A DNA stretch of 64,000 nt from Candidatus Nitrosopolaris wilkensis (GCA_003176995.1 QHBN01000042.1:1-64000); one strand, 5' to 3'. Positions 30,189 through 41,988 are shown, counted from the first letter of the stretch. Notes: generated by a model from the sequence alone, not told the origin. A program made the numbers and translations.

Positions 30189-33100
30189 AACAATAAAAAA
30201 AGTTCTTGTTCTCGGAAGCGGGGCAATTAAAATCGGAGAAGCAGGCGAAAGTCAGACATTCTGACCGTTATTTTGACTACTCCGGTTCACAATGCCTTAA
30301 GGCTTTAAAAGAAGATGGCATCAAAAGCGTCCTAATTAATCCCAATATTGCGACCATTCAGACAGACACAAGGTTCGCAAACAGAGTATACCTACTACCG
30401 ATTAACGCCAGCTACGTTGAAAAAGTCATCGAAGCTGAGCTGCCAGATTCCATTATGCTAGGCTTCGGAGGACAGACTGCACTCAATTGCGGCGTTGCGA
30501 TTCACAAGCTTGGAATACTGGAAAAATATGGGATCAACATTCTGGGTACTTCAATAAAGGGCATCGAGATAACTGAGGATAGGCAGCTATTCAAGGACGC
30601 CATGATAAGAAGTAGTGTGCCTGTTTTACCTAGCGCCCCTGCGTATACTTTAGAAACGGCATCCAAAGTTTCCAGTGCGATAGGTTATCCAGTGATCGTT
30701 CGAGTAGCTTATACACTAGCTGGGCGAGGAGGTGGTGTTGCTTACAACGAGTACGACCTTCAAGAAATTGTACGGCGTGGATTATCACTCAGTATGGTTG
30801 GACAAGTCCTAATCGAGAGGTATGTCGGAGACTGGAAACAAATTGAATACGAAGTAATGCGAGATGGAAAAGGAAATAGTGTTATTGTTTGCAATATGGA
30901 AAACATCCTTGGAATGCGCGTGCATACTGGGGATAATATCGTTGTAGCGCCATCGCAAACCTTGAATAATTCTGAATACCATTTGTTACGCTCGGCCGCT
31001 CTGCGTGCGACGGCTTATTGTGGGGTTGTGGGAGAATGCAACGTTCAGTTCGGACTTGATCCGACGTCTCCAAAGTACTGCGTTATAGAAATAAACGCTA
31101 GGCTTTCGAGATCTTCCGCGCTCGCCAGTAAAGCGACAGGATACCCACTTGCATATATGGCTGCAAAGATTTCACTGGGATATTCTCTACCGGAGTTGAT
31201 TAACAGTATTACCAGGGCGACAACTGCTTGTTTTGAACCTTCATTAGACTACGTAGTCCTCAAAATGCCTCGGTGGGATTTTCGTAAATTTGAGCTCGTG
31301 AAACGTAAACTCGGAAGCACAATGAAATCAGTCGGTGAAGTGATGGCCATCGGACGAAGTTTCGAGGAAATCTTACAAAAAGCAATTAGGATGTCTGAAA
31401 TAGGAAAAGATGGCCTAGTAGCCAATCCTATTGAATACAAGACCCAAGCCGAAGGCAGACCCAACGTGCCAAACTTTCCAGCGCAGGGAGATGGAGAAGA
31501 GGATGAAACACAGGAAGGGGGGGAAGGTAGTACGGAGTATACAGAAACAATGGAACAAGCGTTGCTCCATCCAACTGACGAAATTATATTTGACGTTGTC
31601 AAAGCGATGAAAGCTGGGATGACTTTACAAAAAATAACCATGCTATCAGCGATAGATCCATGGTTTTTGATCCGAATTAAAAACATAATTGATATGGAGT
31701 ATAGATTACGACAACAAACTGACTTTGATGAAAATATTATCAAAGAAGCAAAGAAAATTGGTTTTTCAGATAAGCAAATAGGAAGATGTCTAGGCATCGA
31801 CGAACTAAAGATAAGGAGTTTGAGACACCGCTTTGGAATCAGACCTGTGGTAAAGCAGATCGATACACTAGCTGCCGAGTGGCCTGCAAAAACAAACTAC
31901 CTATATTTGACCTATGGTGGCCAGAATGATGACATCATGGTGGAAACGGGATCTAAGAGAAGCGTCATCGTACTTGGCGCCGGCCCCTATCGGATCGGGA
32001 GTAGCGTGGAATTTGATTGGGGAACAGTAAACACAGTGTGGGGTCTAAAAGAAAACGGGGTCCCTGATGTTTCAATAATTAATTGCAATCCTGAAACCGT
32101 CTCTACAGATTATGACATTTCTGATAGATTATACTTTGAAGAGTTGACCTTTGAAAGAATAATGGACATTTTTGAAAAAGAGAAACCAGTTGGGATAGTA
32201 ACTTGTGTAGGAGGACAGACGGCTAATAACGTTGCTCCCAAGCTGGCCAAACAAGGAATTAATATAGTTGGTACGAGGAGCCAGGACGTCGATAGAGCTG
32301 AGGATAGAGAAAAATTTGGAAAATTATTAGATTCATTGAACATTAAGCAACCCGCATGGAAAAAATTTACTAGCATATCAAAAGCCAAACAATTTGCAGA
32401 AACTGTCGGCTATCCTGTTTTAGTTAGACCGTCGTATGTTCTAAGCGGCGTAGCCATGAAAATTGTTTGGGCGGAACAACAGTTAGAGCAATTCTTGACA
32501 GATGCTGTAAGAGTTAGTCCTGATTACCCAATAGTTATCAGCAAATTTTTACAGGACGCCTCAGAGGTGGAAGTAGATGCTGTAGGAGGTACCAATGAAG
32601 TTCTGATAGGTTCTATTATAGAACACATTGATAATGCGGGTATACATTCTGGAGATGCTCTCATGTGTATACCCCCGTGGAGACTTGACCGAAAAACTAC
32701 TGAGACATTAGTGGATTATTCAAGTCGAATAGGTAGAGCGTTGAATGTTAGGGGTCCTTTTAACATTCAATATCTCATCAAGGACGATGAAGTATTGGTA
32801 ATAGAGGCAAATATCCGAGCGTCAAGGTCAATGCCCTTTGTGTCAAAATTTGTAGGAATAAATCTAATAAATATTGCTGCAAGGGCGATGACTGGCAGGG
32901 CTCTTCCGAAAAACGCGAAAGATCTCTGGTTAAAGACTTCAGGATTCGGAATCAAAGTCCCACAATTTTCTTTTATGCAACTTGAAGGCGCTGACATAGT
33001 GCTTAGCGTAGAAATGCAATCTACCGGCGAAGTAGCATGCTTTGGGAACAGTTTTTACGATGCATTGTCTAAGGCGTATACCGCCGCAGGATACGCACTT

Positions 33101-33535
33101 CCGTTATCGGGTTCAGCACTACTTACTATCGGGGGCCAGAAAAATAAGGAAAAATTGTTGCCGTTGATTTCACTTATTTCACTAATGGGATACAATATAA
33201 TGGCAACAGAGCATACGGCTGAATTCCTGCTAAATAATGACTTCAAAAAAATTCAGGAGGTTTACAAGATTAGCGAGCCAGACCGAAAACCCAATATTTC
33301 AGATTTGCTGTTTGAACACAAAATTAATTTTATTATAAATATCCCGTCAACATCTACAATTGAGAAGTATGTTGGAATGTTGTATGACGAATATCAAATC
33401 AGAAGAAAAGCTGTTGAGATGGGTGTCCCTGTCCTAACTACGCTGGAAGCAGCGAATTCGTTCATCAAAACTCTCGAATGGTTAATGACAAATACTCCAA
33501 CATTGACTTTTATGCGGGATTACGTCAAATTATGA
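30175..33535 (+). CDS. carB: Carbamoyl-phosphate synthase large subunit; N-terminus in a different frame (frameshift near 30250-30271)
   Basis: GAGGAGG SD then TTG at 30175: MPKHETIKKVLVLGSGAIKIGEAGESQTF*; remainder continues in +1 frame as (R)YFDYSGSQCLKALKEDGIKSVLINPNIATIQTD... to TGA at 33535; two ATP-grasp halves. Confidence 0.9.
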
Positions 33536-33588
33536 ACAGTACCATTGAAATTACATCTAGTTATTCTTATCATTAGTACAAAACAGGT

Positions 33589-34368
33589 TCATGATAATAG
33601 CCTTGCCACCACGTTACCGTCATCAGCAACTATTGAACCATCCAGTGTGACAGCCAGTGCCTGTTCAATCGCGTGATACTGAAGTGCCCTGTTGATTATT
33701 GGCGAAATTGATTTAGCGTACCGTTTATCAATCATCGTATGTACGTCCTTATTAAATGAGGGCACGATTATGATGTCGAGCGTTCCTACACTTCCAGGGA
33801 ATATCATCTTTCTCTTCACTTTAAGATACAGCCATATCCGTCGCCCGTTGAGAACGCTATTGCATCTCGAGAAAACCGGATGGATATGCCCCATTACAAT
33901 TCTTTTTATCGATGCTCTAGCAGAGGATGGCATCGTATGGCCGTGCACTAACAAGGTCTCCTCCACTACCATGCCTTTGACGCTCATAATATTAATATTC
34001 TGTGGGATTAAGAACCGAACGTAGGTATCATGATTACCTGGTACTACATAAATACTCGCGTGTCCAGAAAGTATTCTGAAGAATTCCGGGACTTGGTTCC
34101 ATTCTTGTTTGCTTATGGATCGTATGGTGCTCTTTACATCACCGAGTAATATTACGCCGTCTAACTGATTTGATTTGATAAGGTCACGTAACTCTTCAAG
34201 CATCGTATTGAGAGAATATTTCGAGTCAACGGTGACTCCTCGTAGGTTCAGCTCACTCTCAAATCCGATATGTAAGTCGGATACCACCAGATATGTGCGT
34301 TTTATCCCAGTCCTTTCCTCTTCGAGTAGTAGTGCTGGGTGAGGATACAACGGCCGAATAGAAACCAT
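33589..34368 (-). CDS. Calcineurin-like metallophosphoesterase
   Basis: VVSDLHIGFE, VILLGDVKS, YVVPGNHDTYVR, LVHGHTMP, IVMGHIHPVF. Confidence 0.9.
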   Translation of the reverse strand: MVSIRPLYPHPALLLEEERTGIKRTYLVVSDLHIGFESELNLRGVTVDSKYSLNTMLEELRDLIKSNQLDGVILLGDVKSTIRSISKQEWNQVPEFFRILSGHASIYVVPGNHDTYVRFLIPQNINIMSVKGMVVEETLLVHGHTMPSSARASIKRIVMGHIHPVFSRCNSVLNGRRIWLYLKVKRKMIFPGSVGTLDIIIVPSFNKDVHTMIDKRYAKSISPIINRALQYHAIEQALAVTLDGSIVADDGNVVARLLS

Positions 34369-34474
34369 GCCTAATCACTGACTCTATCTTTCCAACAATT
34401 AAATATCTGGCTTTCTTTCTTGTTTGATGATCATTACGTACCAAAAATTAACCTATAATGAGAACTTGAAATTA

Positions 34475-34858
34475 CTATTTTATTAGAATTGCATTAACAC
34501 TGCCATCTTGACCTGGACGCGAAATTACCCTTGCGGTCCCGGCTTCTGTTTCAACCAACGCTCCTTTACTAACCACCCCTCTCCTCTCATAATCTTTGTT
34601 TGCAGGATTCTTTGTGACACGTATTATCGCCAATTTAGTCGTTTTTTTTGAACTTGGATCCAAGACATTCACGGTTTCTGCAGATTTTAAGGCCGTCTTT
34701 ATGTTGTTTCCTCTCGTCATCCTGGTAGTTGTTATGGTAGTACCCGCGATAGCCTCGTTTGGATATCTGTCCAGTTCGAATTTCCGTCTAGCTCTTGACG
34801 CAACTCGACGACCGCCAGAAGCTTTACGTCCTGCTAGGTTTTCTAATGACTTCCGCAT
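34475..34858 (-). CDS. rps8e: 30S ribosomal protein S8e
   Basis: GRKASGGRR...KRYELxRYPNE-like region, VTKNPANKDYERRGVVSKGALVETEAGTARVISRPGQDGSVNA. Confidence 0.92.
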   Translation of the reverse strand: MRKSLENLAGRKASGGRRVASRARRKFELDRYPNEAIAGTTITTTRMTRGNNIKTALKSAETVNVLDPSSKKTTKLAIIRVTKNPANKDYERRGVVSKGALVETEAGTARVISRPGQDGSVNAILIK

Positions 34859-34887
34859 CAGTAATCGCTATAAGTATCTTCCTCTTA

Positions 34888-35493
34888 TTAAGACCTTTCC
34901 GCTTCCTCTATCGGCGATCCTGTTGCGGCGATCGTTAGGTTGTTACGATGTGTTAGTTTATTATTTTTACTCTGATTATCGGGCGTCGTTACTAGCGAAT
35001 TTCTTAAAGATTCAAGGTCAGTTACACCAAAATAACTTCGAAACTTCTTTGTAGTTCGGTATGTTTTCGACCTTCCAAGTTTTTCGAGCTCGATGAATCC
35101 CATTTGCTTCAAGGTTTTAAGATGGGCATATACCTGACTTCCTCTAATCTGTATGAGACGTTTCGAAGTCACAGGCTGTTCATATGTAATGTACGACAAT
35201 GTCTTAAGAGCCGATGTTGGAATTAACGGACGCTGCGCATATTTTCTGATTAGGGGTGTATAGCCAGGTTTTAATTGAAGCACGAAAGTTCCATCAGCTA
35301 ATTCAGTTATCTCTATGGCCGTGAAAACGGATTTTGTTTTTTTAATTAGTTCGTTAACGACTTTCCTTGTATTCGATTTTGAATTGGTTCCAGATGCTCT
35401 TACCAATTCTTCAATTGACAAGGGCCGACCCGCTGAATATAATGCAGCTTCGATTCTCGCAGTGATTTCCTCAGCTGGAAGAGAACCCCTCAA
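34888..35493 (-). CDS. scpB: Segregation and condensation protein B
   Basis: RIEAALYSAGRPLSIEELVRASG, ALKTLSYITYEQPVTSKRLIQIRGSQVYAHLKTLKQMGFIE. Confidence 0.88.
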   Translation of the reverse strand: MRGSLPAEEITARIEAALYSAGRPLSIEELVRASGTNSKSNTRKVVNELIKKTKSVFTAIEITELADGTFVLQLKPGYTPLIRKYAQRPLIPTSALKTLSYITYEQPVTSKRLIQIRGSQVYAHLKTLKQMGFIELEKLGRSKTYRTTKKFRSYFGVTDLESLRNSLVTTPDNQSKNNKLTHRNNLTIAATGSPIEEAERS

Positions 35494-35540
35494 CTTCGCA
35501 TACCTATTCTACTGGTGGATTTAGTAATTCGCATACATGT

Positions 35541-36266
35541 TCACTTGATCGTAATTTTTATGTCTTCAGAATCCTCACTCTGTTCTAGATTTATTTTTCC
35601 TTTAGTCACAAGATAAAGTAATGCTATAAAGTACCTAGCAACCTCTAACGATCCCATTTTTGAAATAAGCATTCTAAACATCACCACAAGGTCTACATTA
35701 ACGATACCAAAAATCTTATCTTCATATTCTCGTATTATTTGTTCAAATTTCTGCGAGTATTGATCAAAGTCAAAACCTTGTACTGGTTCGATAGTAAGTT
35801 TTTTTTTTTTCCTCGAGTCCGGGTTTGAGATCTCGAAGATCATATTCTCTAACACTTGAAGAAGTTCTTCTAAAGATACGGGGTACGTCGATTCGAACCT
35901 GAATGGAAGCTCAATCGCATCAAGATCTGTTATAGGATCATGAGTGACTGGATCTATGATCGTCTTCTTCTGCATAGCTACTTTCTCTAGCCTAAAAATG
36001 CTTTCGACTTTAAGACGGTGTATCATCGATGAAGATAAAGCTGCAATTCCGCATAATCGAAGATCTTTTTTTCCGGAGGCGTGAATAATATTTAACAAAA
36101 GTCCGAGAAGCTTACTTATATCTATATCCCAAACATCTTTCTTGCTAACTAAAGAAGGGTTAAACAATAAATTTAGAGGTGGTTCGGCGATCTTCTTTTT
36201 TGAATCGTAGTTGATAGCAACATCTGAGTTATCTCTTCCTTGTAACAATTCTAAATCTAAGTACAT
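35541..36266 (-). CDS. scpA: Segregation and condensation protein A-like
   Basis: Adjacent to scpB; PPLNLLFNPSLVSKKDVWDIDISKLLGLLLNII and C-terminal VARYFIALLYLVTKGKINLEQ. Confidence 0.78.
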   Translation of the reverse strand: MYLDLELLQGRDNSDVAINYDSKKKIAEPPLNLLFNPSLVSKKDVWDIDISKLLGLLLNIIHASGKKDLRLCGIAALSSSMIHRLKVESIFRLEKVAMQKKTIIDPVTHDPITDLDAIELPFRFESTYPVSLEELLQVLENMIFEISNPDSRKKKKLTIEPVQGFDFDQYSQKFEQIIREYEDKIFGIVNVDLVVMFRMLISKMGSLEVARYFIALLYLVTKGKINLEQSEDSEDIKITIK

Positions 36267-36908
36267 GAGGTCTAGTCAGGATATAATAAAGTAGCAAATC
36301 AATAAAAGCGATGTACATGTGTGAAGAACTTTTTCCTAGCTGTGTGTTTATCTCTGGGACGATCGATGATTAGCCTCTAGTTCGGCAGTGTTTGAGAGCA
36401 TCTCTCAAGTTCGATCAGCTGATGCTTACTAGGACGCTATAGTTTCTTTGGTTCAGCGAATATTCGCATAAACTGTTCTTAATCAATTAATTAAAACAGC
36501 AAGGGTTTTGTAATCGCTTGGATTGAAGCGTCTCGAGCTAGATTGAAGGGTTATAAACCAATGAGCACTTCCATCGAAGCAACAGCGGAGAATATGTCAA
36601 AGGTTCATATGCCAAATGTGCTATTTGTAGTGCGAATGGAATAACCGAAGCTGCACATTCGTAGGATCGAATATCACGGGATATGTGCTAGAGTTGGGGT
36701 CAAGGTAGTATTGACATCCACAAAGACGATAACGTAGAGGCATCACAGTCATGCATACTTTACACAGTCATCTCCAGATAGGCCGTTTTAATTTTTCTGT
36801 AGCCAAGTCCAGTTAATTTGATCCACTATACATATAATTTGATTTGTGATAAAAATCTCAATAGCATGATTTAATTTAAATACGGTCGATATATATTATC
36901 TTGTACTT

Positions 36909-38150
36909 TTGGAACAGCAGGACAATAAGAACAGAGTTCGAGCTGAGGTGAAGTTTCCGCTCATACTGGTTCATACACCCTTTGGGTTGAACTTTTTTGA
37001 GAAGGTAGCAAACACAAAGGCAGCTAGGGTCTATGCTAAATTTAATATTTATCTCATGCCCATCATAACTGCACTAGCAATATTTCTCATCGTAGGGTCA
37101 TTGATTGCGTTGTTTTCAAACTCTACAGTGAGGGCTGGAGTGCGTGAAGTAGGTCCGCAGTCTAACTTGCTTATCCCAGGATTGAACCCATATCTACCGT
37201 GGACATATGGGTGGATCGCGCTGGTGGTCACGATTATAATACACGAGGCAGGCCATGGCATAGTCGCTAGGGTACACAAAATTAAAATTGAGTCGACAGG
37301 AATTGTCCTAATTCTAGGATTCCCTATCGGGGCCTTTGTTAATATTGCACAAGAAGAATTATCAAGAACTCCATTAAAGCAAAAAAGCGCAATCTTAACT
37401 GCAGGTCCACTAAACAATATGGTAATTGCCGTAGTATCTTTGGTTGCATTATTCTTTATAACCTCTACCCTTACTCCTATTTCAACCAATATTATACATC
37501 AATCTGGGGTTGTAGTTGTAGGAGTAGGAGACCACACTCTTGCGGATTCGATCGGGTTATCGAAAGGATCTGTGATCGAGACAGTAGCGGGGCAGAAAGT
37601 GCACAGCACAGATGATTTAGGAAAGTTTCTTAGGTCAAATCTGGGTAAAACCGTTAACATAACATGGAAAGACAAGGCTGGACATCAGATAATCCGGTCT
37701 GTCCCTATGCCGCAATTCGTAGAGGCAGGTCGGGGAATTTTGGGTATCACGATAACAGATGTAGCACCGGACCCGACCCAGGTATTAAGCAGATACAAGA
37801 ATGCCTTCAGTTCCAATCCTATAGCACTATTGTTGCCTCCTACCATGGCACAAGGCTCGGTTCCCTATTCTGATCTGATGGCCCATGAATATCATTCAAG
37901 CGTGTTAGGGTCCGCTTTTCCCTTAGTTGCTAATATGCTGTTTTGGTTATGGTTTATCAATTTTAACGTAGGAATTTTCAACGCACTGCCAATAGGTCCG
38001 TTAGATGGAGGCCAATTTTATAAGTCGCTAATTGAAAACAGAATAAGATCAAGGCCGAGCACATTGAAGAATGCCCCAACGCTGGTTACGTTAGTAATGA
38101 CAGCGATAGTGGTAATGGCTGTGTTGCTTCCATGGTTGTGGCCGCATTAA
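36909..38150 (+). CDS. Site-2 protease family (M50) membrane metalloprotease with PDZ domain
   Basis: IIIHEAGHGIVARVHKIKIES; PLGPLDGG-like NALPIGPLDGGQF; PDZ region. Confidence 0.92.
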   Translation: MEQQDNKNRVRAEVKFPLILVHTPFGLNFFEKVANTKAARVYAKFNIYLMPIITALAIFLIVGSLIALFSNSTVRAGVREVGPQSNLLIPGLNPYLPWTYGWIALVVTIIIHEAGHGIVARVHKIKIESTGIVLILGFPIGAFVNIAQEELSRTPLKQKSAILTAGPLNNMVIAVVSLVALFFITSTLTPISTNIIHQSGVVVVGVGDHTLADSIGLSKGSVIETVAGQKVHSTDDLGKFLRSNLGKTVNITWKDKAGHQIIRSVPMPQFVEAGRGILGITITDVAPDPTQVLSRYKNAFSSNPIALLLPPTMAQGSVPYSDLMAHEYHSSVLGSAFPLVANMLFWLWFINFNVGIFNALPIGPLDGGQFYKSLIENRIRSRPSTLKNAPTLVTLVMTAIVVMAVLLPWLWPH

Positions 38151-38545
38151 GGTGCCAAAACCAGCCATATATATTCACAGGTCGGTAAAATTTTCTAGAT
38201 GTGGCAGCTAAATTTTACTTAGGTACCCCTATTTCAGGGTTGGACCATACTCATAAAAAGGCCTACCAGCGGACTTGACAGAAGATAGGACCGACTCGCA
38301 CAAATGAAGAAACAGAAAAATATATTCCTACATTTTAGACTAGGAAAACAAGCGCAATAGCGGTAGTACCTCTTATTAGGATTTGCTCGTATCATTTCTC
38401 AGGTACCTGCAAATGCAAAGAATCATTGCAGGCTGATGCTTCGATATTGCATCGTCAGTCTGCAACTCTTAATTAGGGCTCTGCTAAAGTATCGCAATTA
38501 CTGACAGGAAAAAGATAATTCCAAGAACATTGTTGTAGTTATCTA

Positions 38546-39400
38546 GTGGTACACAACATACGAAACCCTCCCCTTACTAATTCGAATCCCATGATGCATA
38601 CGGAGCAAATATTTTTTGAGCTTGGCAGCGAGCAGAGACTTTCGATTCTTTTCAAATTAACCGAACACGATTCTAAGCTTTCGAAACTATCTAAGGATCT
38701 GAATGTCACCATGCAAGAAGTCCATCGGAATCTCAGCAGACTAGTGGATGCAGGATTGATCGAGAAGGATTCAGCAGGAACATTTGCCTTAACAACGTTC
38801 GGAAACGCGATTATAACTCAAATTTCCACCTTTGGATTTCTTTCACGGAATAGAAGTTACTTTTCCGAACACATTTTCGGCGAAATTCCTATGAAGTTCA
38901 TCCACAGGATCGGTGCGTTAGATAACTCCGAATATGTCAATGGCCTCGTCGCTGTTATTGAATTATGGAAACAGCTATACAATCGGTCGTCTGAATATAT
39001 TTATGGAATGCTACCACAAATCCCGTTAGATCTGATTGAAGCCATCATGCCAAAAATAAGGAATGAAAGTGTCAAATTTAATTATATATTACCGGAAAAA
39101 GCCATCGTACCTAAGAATAGAGCTGAGATTCTCAAAAATTCTGGCTATCAAGAATTGATGAGGAAAGGTGTGGTAGAGAGAAGAATGGTGGATAAAATAC
39201 GAGTGGCTGTCGTTTTAAGCGAAAATCAGGCAACGGTAATGTTTCCAACCTTGAAACATGAGATAGACATGAATTCTATGTTCTATAGCAGTGGCTTGCA
39301 GATCGATAATGGTATATTCCATGAATGGTGTCTTGATTTCTTCAGATATAATTGGTATAATTCGATGTCTTTTGACGAGAGTAAGCTCATAGAAGTCTGA
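38546..39400 (+). CDS. Winged-helix transcriptional regulator (DUF1724-like)
   Basis: ILFKLTEHDSKLSKLSKDLNVTMQEVHRNLSRLVDAGLIEKDSAGTFALTTFGNAI. Confidence 0.8.
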   Translation: MVHNIRNPPLTNSNPMMHTEQIFFELGSEQRLSILFKLTEHDSKLSKLSKDLNVTMQEVHRNLSRLVDAGLIEKDSAGTFALTTFGNAIITQISTFGFLSRNRSYFSEHIFGEIPMKFIHRIGALDNSEYVNGLVAVIELWKQLYNRSSEYIYGMLPQIPLDLIEAIMPKIRNESVKFNYILPEKAIVPKNRAEILKNSGYQELMRKGVVERRMVDKIRVAVVLSENQATVMFPTLKHEIDMNSMFYSSGLQIDNGIFHEWCLDFFRYNWYNSMSFDESKLIEV

Positions 39401-39786
39401 AGAATATTATTGGGCTCTGGCTTGCCTCAAACGCACCTTTCCCGGAATTGATAAGCAAAGCCACATTGACTTTTTCTTTGGATACAGTATCTGCTCGAGT
39501 ATCTTGTATACCCACACTGAAGGAAATTTTTGCCTTGCAAAATTAATGGAATGTTTGGAATTCGTACAAGTTCTGTCAATGATTGCCTTAAATTGCTAAC
39601 TCAAATTTACATAAACGACCATTGATAAGTTTACAGAATCTCCTAAAAATATATTAATGGATGGCCTCTAATACAAAGTGGCTTATCATCGGTCTAAATG
39701 TTCACTATTTCCTGCCCTATTTGATATGCAATCTTGTTGCTAAAGGTGAGGCAAAAAATACCGAAAAAGCTGGATAAATAAGAGAC

Positions 39787-41988
39787 GTGGGAGAAAGTCA
39801 AAAACTAAACAAAGCTCGTATAGAGGAGCAAGAAAAGCTTGTCGATAAGCAGAGCGATGATGCTCCAACAAGAGATAAGGGTACTAACACTAACGGCTCT
39901 GACAACAACAGTAACAATAGGAAGCATAAGCATCAAGTACAGCCCATTATTCCAAAGAAGGACAAAGAAAATGAGAATCCATTCGCTGCAAAGTTGACTA
40001 CAGACAGTGAGGGCGAGGTTGCAAAAACTATTTTACAATCAATTCCAACAGAATCACAGGTTACATTAGCTAAGTTCGAAGGTCCCAATATCGCACTATA
40101 TACAAAAAATGCTAAATTCTCACTTACAGAACTGACCTACTACCTATCGTCTCTGTCTAAAAGTCTGAAAAAAAGATTTGTTATTCGTACTGACCCTTCT
40201 ATCAGAATAGCAGAAGACGAAACCCGGAAAGCCGTTGTCAAATTACTGCCCAAAGACGTCTTAGTTTCTGCTGTCTTCTGCGATGATGCTACTGGCGAAG
40301 TCGTTTTAGAAGTCAACAAGCCAGAAGTTGTAAGCCCGGAATTAGTAGTGGAAATAGCTGTATCCACAGGCTGGGTAGCTCACACTAGACTCTCCCCACA
40401 TATACCATCTGCCATACTCAATACTATTCATTCTACCCTAAAGAGCTCGGCTAAGGAACGGATTATATTCCTACAGGAATTAGGAAATAGGATTTTTAGG
40501 ATCCCGCTTACAGAGGGAAACAACGGTAGTTCGAACGGTAGTAGAAATAATCAACTGAACGCCGCCGCTGAATCATATAGTCGTGGTGGGCAGACTCCGT
40601 CATGGTCGATGAACAAAGAAGTCATACTGTTTTGCCTGGGAGGCGTTAAGCAGGTTGGAAGGTCCTGTTTTATAGTCGTAACTCCAGAAAGCAAGGTAAT
40701 GTTGGACTGCGGCATTAATCCAGGTGAAAGCCGTGGCTTAGATGCTTACCCAAGACTTGATTGGTTTAATTTTAGCTTAAATGATCTTGATGCAGTAGTT
40801 ATTAGCCACGCGCATATAGATCATCAGGGGTTCTTGCCTAGTTTATACAAATACGGATACAGTGGTCCTATTTACTGTACTGAGCCCACGTTACCTTTGA
40901 TGACTCTTCTTCAAATGGATTCTATAAAAATTTCGAAAAGTAATGGGACATACTTGACATACGAAGGTAGGGACGTTAATGAGGCGATCAAACACTGTAT
41001 AACGCTGCCATATGGAAAACCGACTGATATATCTCCGGATATTACAATCACATTGAACAATGCAGGCCACATAATGGGCAGCGCAACTATACACCTCAAT
41101 ATCTCTGGTGCGCATAACATCCTTTACTCCGGCGACTACAAATATGCAAAGACTCAGCTGCTGGACAGCGCATTGTCTATATATCCAAGAGTTGAAACCT
41201 TGATTACAGAGAGTACCTATGGCAGCAGCACTGACTTGATGCCTGATCAGTCAGTTGTTTATGCAACCTTTGCACACAGCATTAATAAAACATTGACGGA
41301 AGGTGGGAAAGTCCTAATTCCCGTTCCAGCGGTCGGTAGGGCACAGGAAATTATGTTAGTGATAGATAAGGAAATGCGAGAAGGTCGGCTGATAGAATCT
41401 CCCATATATATTGAAGGTATGATTTCTGAAGCGAGTGCCATACATATGTCATATGCTCATTACCTTGGATTTGACGTGCGCAGATCGGTTTCTCAAGGTA
41501 TTAATCCATTCGAATCGGAATATTTCACTCAGGTAAATGGGCTAAGTAGAAGAGACGAACTTTTAAATGATGAGAGCCCTGCAATTATAATGGCGACCTC
41601 AGGAATGCTTGAAGGTGGTCCTTCGGTAGAATACTTCAAAGAAATAGCTCCATCGCCAAAAAATAAGATTGTCTTCGTGTCTTACCAAATTAATGGGACG
41701 CTTGGAAGAAGAGTCATTGACGGCACTATGACAGAGGTAGGTATGTTAGACAAGAGTGGCAAGGTTAAAGTGGTGCCAGTAAGATGCCAAACTCACAAGA
41801 TTGATGGCTTCAGCGGCCATAGCGATTTTAATCAGATTCTAAACTTTGTGTCGAGAATAAAACCAAAGCGCGTACTTGTTAATCATGGTGAAAAGTCTAA
41901 GTCTGAAAACATTGCCAGTGCTGTATATCATAGACTAAAAATCCGGTCAAGTGTTCCGGACAATAGGGAAATTATCAAATTAAGATAA
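39787..41988 (+). CDS. Beta-CASP ribonuclease aCPSF1 with KH domains
   Basis: AISHAHIDHQG-type motif VVISHAHIDHQGFLP; YSGDYKYAKTQLL; TESTYGSS; MATSGMLEGGPSVEYF; FSGHSDFNQI. Confidence 0.94.
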   Translation: MGESQKLNKARIEEQEKLVDKQSDDAPTRDKGTNTNGSDNNSNNRKHKHQVQPIIPKKDKENENPFAAKLTTDSEGEVAKTILQSIPTESQVTLAKFEGPNIALYTKNAKFSLTELTYYLSSLSKSLKKRFVIRTDPSIRIAEDETRKAVVKLLPKDVLVSAVFCDDATGEVVLEVNKPEVVSPELVVEIAVSTGWVAHTRLSPHIPSAILNTIHSTLKSSAKERIIFLQELGNRIFRIPLTEGNNGSSNGSRNNQLNAAAESYSRGGQTPSWSMNKEVILFCLGGVKQVGRSCFIVVTPESKVMLDCGINPGESRGLDAYPRLDWFNFSLNDLDAVVISHAHIDHQGFLPSLYKYGYSGPIYCTEPTLPLMTLLQMDSIKISKSNGTYLTYEGRDVNEAIKHCITLPYGKPTDISPDITITLNNAGHIMGSATIHLNISGAHNILYSGDYKYAKTQLLDSALSIYPRVETLITESTYGSSTDLMPDQSVVYATFAHSINKTLTEGGKVLIPVPAVGRAQEIMLVIDKEMREGRLIESPIYIEGMISEASAIHMSYAHYLGFDVRRSVSQGINPFESEYFTQVNGLSRRDELLNDESPAIIMATSGMLEGGPSVEYFKEIAPSPKNKIVFVSYQINGTLGRRVIDGTMTEVGMLDKSGKVKVVPVRCQTHKIDGFSGHSDFNQILNFVSRIKPKRVLVNHGEKSKSENIASAVYHRLKIRSSVPDNREIIKLR

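Noticed and set aside
31249-31797. 182-aa minus-strand ORF inside carB
   Set aside because: Antisense to a conserved, well-recognised CarB region; no domain-like content of its own.
35806-35822. Poly-T run in scpA as possible phase-variable tract or frameshift site
   Set aside because: It encodes a Lys-rich stretch (KKKK) and the frame is intact across it.
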